DNA of 6,038 nucleotides, taken from contig CAMBDN010000156.1 of NCBI GenBank assembly GCA_945865355.1, positions 1-6,038 of the forward strand, in the 5' to 3' direction. Within the stretch, counting starts at the first letter, position 1. Each line of letters begins with the position of its first letter. Below the pieces are notes generated by a model. The model was not told the DNA's origin. It searched no databases and saw only the letters and a program-made list of their open reading frames with translations. Position numbers and translations under genes: made by a program. The stretch comes from Legionella genomosp. 1. Lineage in GTDB: Bacteria; Pseudomonadota; Gammaproteobacteria; Legionellales; Legionellaceae. Shown one piece after another: positions 4,666-6,038 of the stretch.

Positions 4666-6038
4666 TTACGCCAAATGCTTAATCAGTAGCGTATTAACTT
4701 GCGCAGGATCCGCTTGCCCTTTCGTCTGTTTCATCACTTGGCCTACAAAAAATCCAAGTAATTTGTCCTTTCCAGCGCGATAATCTGCCGCTTGTTGGGG
4801 ATAATTGGTGATTGTGGTACGGATAATTTCTTCTATCAACTGGGTATCATCTTGTTGTTGATACCCGGATTTCGTGATCAACTCATCAATGTGTTGTGCT
4901 CCCGTCATCAATTGGCCAAAAATTGTTTTTGCAAGAGTAACTGGAATGATGTTGTCTGTTAATCGATCAAGTAGACAGGCTAGCTGGGTGGCTGCTACGG
5001 GGGGTTGTTCAAACGTCAGTCCTTTCTCCTTAAGTGCCGCAGAATAGGTACCTTTAAGCCAATTAATAATGGTTTTTGCATCAGCATGGCTTTGACGTTT
5101 CACGTCCTCAAAAAAGTGGACCAGCGCCGGAGAGGTCAGTAAGAAATCAATGTCAATAATGGTCAAATTATCTTCTTTCTCCAAGCGCTGTCGAATCGCT
5201 GAAGGAAGTGCTGGCATGCAATCCTTGATGTACTCTATGTCTTTAGCGGTGATTTGGATAGGAAGCAAATCAGGATCTGGAAAATAGCGGTAATCATTTT
5301 CATTTTCTTTACTACGAAGCAGTTGGGTTGTGTCTGTGTTGGGGCAGTAAAGGCGTGTTTCTTGCGTAATCAGTTGTCCATTTTCTAGAAGATCCTGGTG
5401 CCTTTGTTGTTCAAAGGAAATTGCTTTTTCAATAAAACGGAATGAATTAAGATTTTTTAACTCGGTTCTTGTTCCTAATTGCTTTGAGTCTACTGGTTTT
5501 AATGAAATGTTGACGTCACAACGGAAAGAACCTTCTTGCATATTGCCATCACAGATATCTAAGAACCGTAGTAGCTGATGCAGTGATTTTAAATAGCTAA
5601 TAGCCTCGCTAGCTGAATAAAGGCAGGGTGTTGTTACAATTTCTAGCAAAGGTGTGCCTGCGCGGTTTAAATCTATGCCGGTATAGGTAGGGTGCGCTTC
5701 ATGCAGTGATTTTCCCGCATCTTCTTCCAAGTGGGCTCGCTCAATGATGATTTTCTTAATCATGTTATCGTCAGTTGAAATTTCCAATTGGCCATTGCTG
5801 ACGATAGGGCGTTGCAATTGACTAATTTGGTAGCCTTTGGGTAAATCAGGATAAAAATAATTTTTACGTTCAAAAAATGATAAATGATTGATTTCAGCCC
5901 CAATCGCTAACCCGAATTGCACCGCCATTTGTACGGCAGATTGATTTAGTACGGGCAATACTCCCGGTAACCCCGCATCGATATAGCTTGTTTGAGAATT
6001 TGCGGGCGAGCCATAAGTCGTTGCGGTACTTGAAAATA
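4666..6038 (-). CDS. gatB: Aspartyl/glutamyl-tRNA(Asn/Gln) amidotransferase subunit B, 5' end outside the window
   Basis: The open frame runs from the window edge (first whole codon at 6036) to TAA 4668-4666, giving 456 residues. GatB is usually about 477, so about 21 N-terminal residues lie beyond the edge. The first visible residues are FSSTATTYGSPANSQTSYID, then AGLPGVLPVLN. The TTG at 5958 falls inside this conserved stretch and is not the start. GatB landmarks are NYFYPDLPKGYQISQ (visible 59-73), the family signature IDLNRAGTPLLEIVT (121-135), GTRTELKNLNSFRFIEKA (188-205) and the YqeY-like tRNA-binding tail ending GFFVGQVMKQTKGQAD. GatB activates the misacylated Glu or Asp on tRNA by phosphorylation for amidation with ammonia from GatA, in the cytoplasmic GatCAB complex. 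gatC and gatA would be expected upstream, outside the window. No frameshift or internal stop is seen. Confidence 0.97.
   Translation of the reverse strand, partial: FSSTATTYGSPANSQTSYIDAGLPGVLPVLNQSAVQMAVQFGLAIGAEINHLSFFERKNYFYPDLPKGYQISQLQRPIVSNGQLEISTDDNMIKKIIIERAHLEEDAGKSLHEAHPTYTGIDLNRAGTPLLEIVTTPCLYSASEAISYLKSLHQLLRFLDICDGNMQEGSFRCDVNISLKPVDSKQLGTRTELKNLNSFRFIEKAISFEQQRHQDLLENGQLITQETRLYCPNTDTTQLLRSKENENDYRYFPDPDLLPIQITAKDIEYIKDCMPALPSAIRQRLEKEDNLTIIDIDFLLTSPALVHFFEDVKRQSHADAKTIINWLKGTYSAALKEKGLTFEQPPVAATQLACLLDRLTDNIIPVTLAKTIFGQLMTGAQHIDELITKSGYQQQDDTQLIEEIIRTTITNYPQQAADYRAGKDKLLGFFVGQVMKQTKGQADPAQVNTLLIKHLA

Noticed and set aside
5956..5958. TTG as the start codon of gatB
   Set aside because: The frame continues upstream to the window edge with conserved GatB residues (SYIDAGLPGV just before it), so this TTG encodes an internal leucine.

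Overview
The window looks like a piece of an AT-rich gammaproteobacterial chromosome, probably from Legionellales. This rests mainly on the wording of the GatB protein and the density of decayed insertion sequences; it is inference, not a database result. The left half (about 1-2825) is accessory DNA made of mobile elements. The right half (2891-6038) holds two intact-looking chromosomal genes on the minus strand.

Left to right: (i) 1-275 is an internal piece of an IS630-family transposase on the minus strand. It is cut off exactly where (ii) an IS3-family element (275-1609) begins. That element has recognisable terminal inverted repeats, orfA, an orfB with a complete DDE triad, a 9-A slippery tract at the orfA/orfB junction, and a large hairpin behind orfB. 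(iii) 1707-2159 is a compact unit: a 103-codon stand-alone GIY-YIG nuclease gene between two 80-bp inverted repeats. The outer blocks of the repeats match at 50 of 51 positions, around a 29-bp core that differs. The right repeat encodes the last 16 residues of the nuclease. This is the best candidate for an under-described system in the window. (iv) 2260-2809 is an ISAs1-family transposase with an internal deletion and a frame change.

Right half: 2891-4414 (minus) encodes a soluble PAS-GAF-HD-GYP protein with an intact HD-GYP catalytic signature, expected to degrade cyclic di-GMP. Its upstream region has a near-perfect RpoS-type -10 element. 4666-6038 (minus) is gatB, the B subunit of the tRNA-dependent amidotransferase, complete at its C-terminus and lacking only about 21 N-terminal residues beyond the window edge.

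The mobile half shows repeated insertion and deletion: an IS3 copy abutting a truncated IS630, no target duplication, and a collapsed ISAs1. The two chromosomal genes are probably transcribed separately, since 251 bp with regulatory-looking structure lie between them, and nothing in the sequence links their functions.
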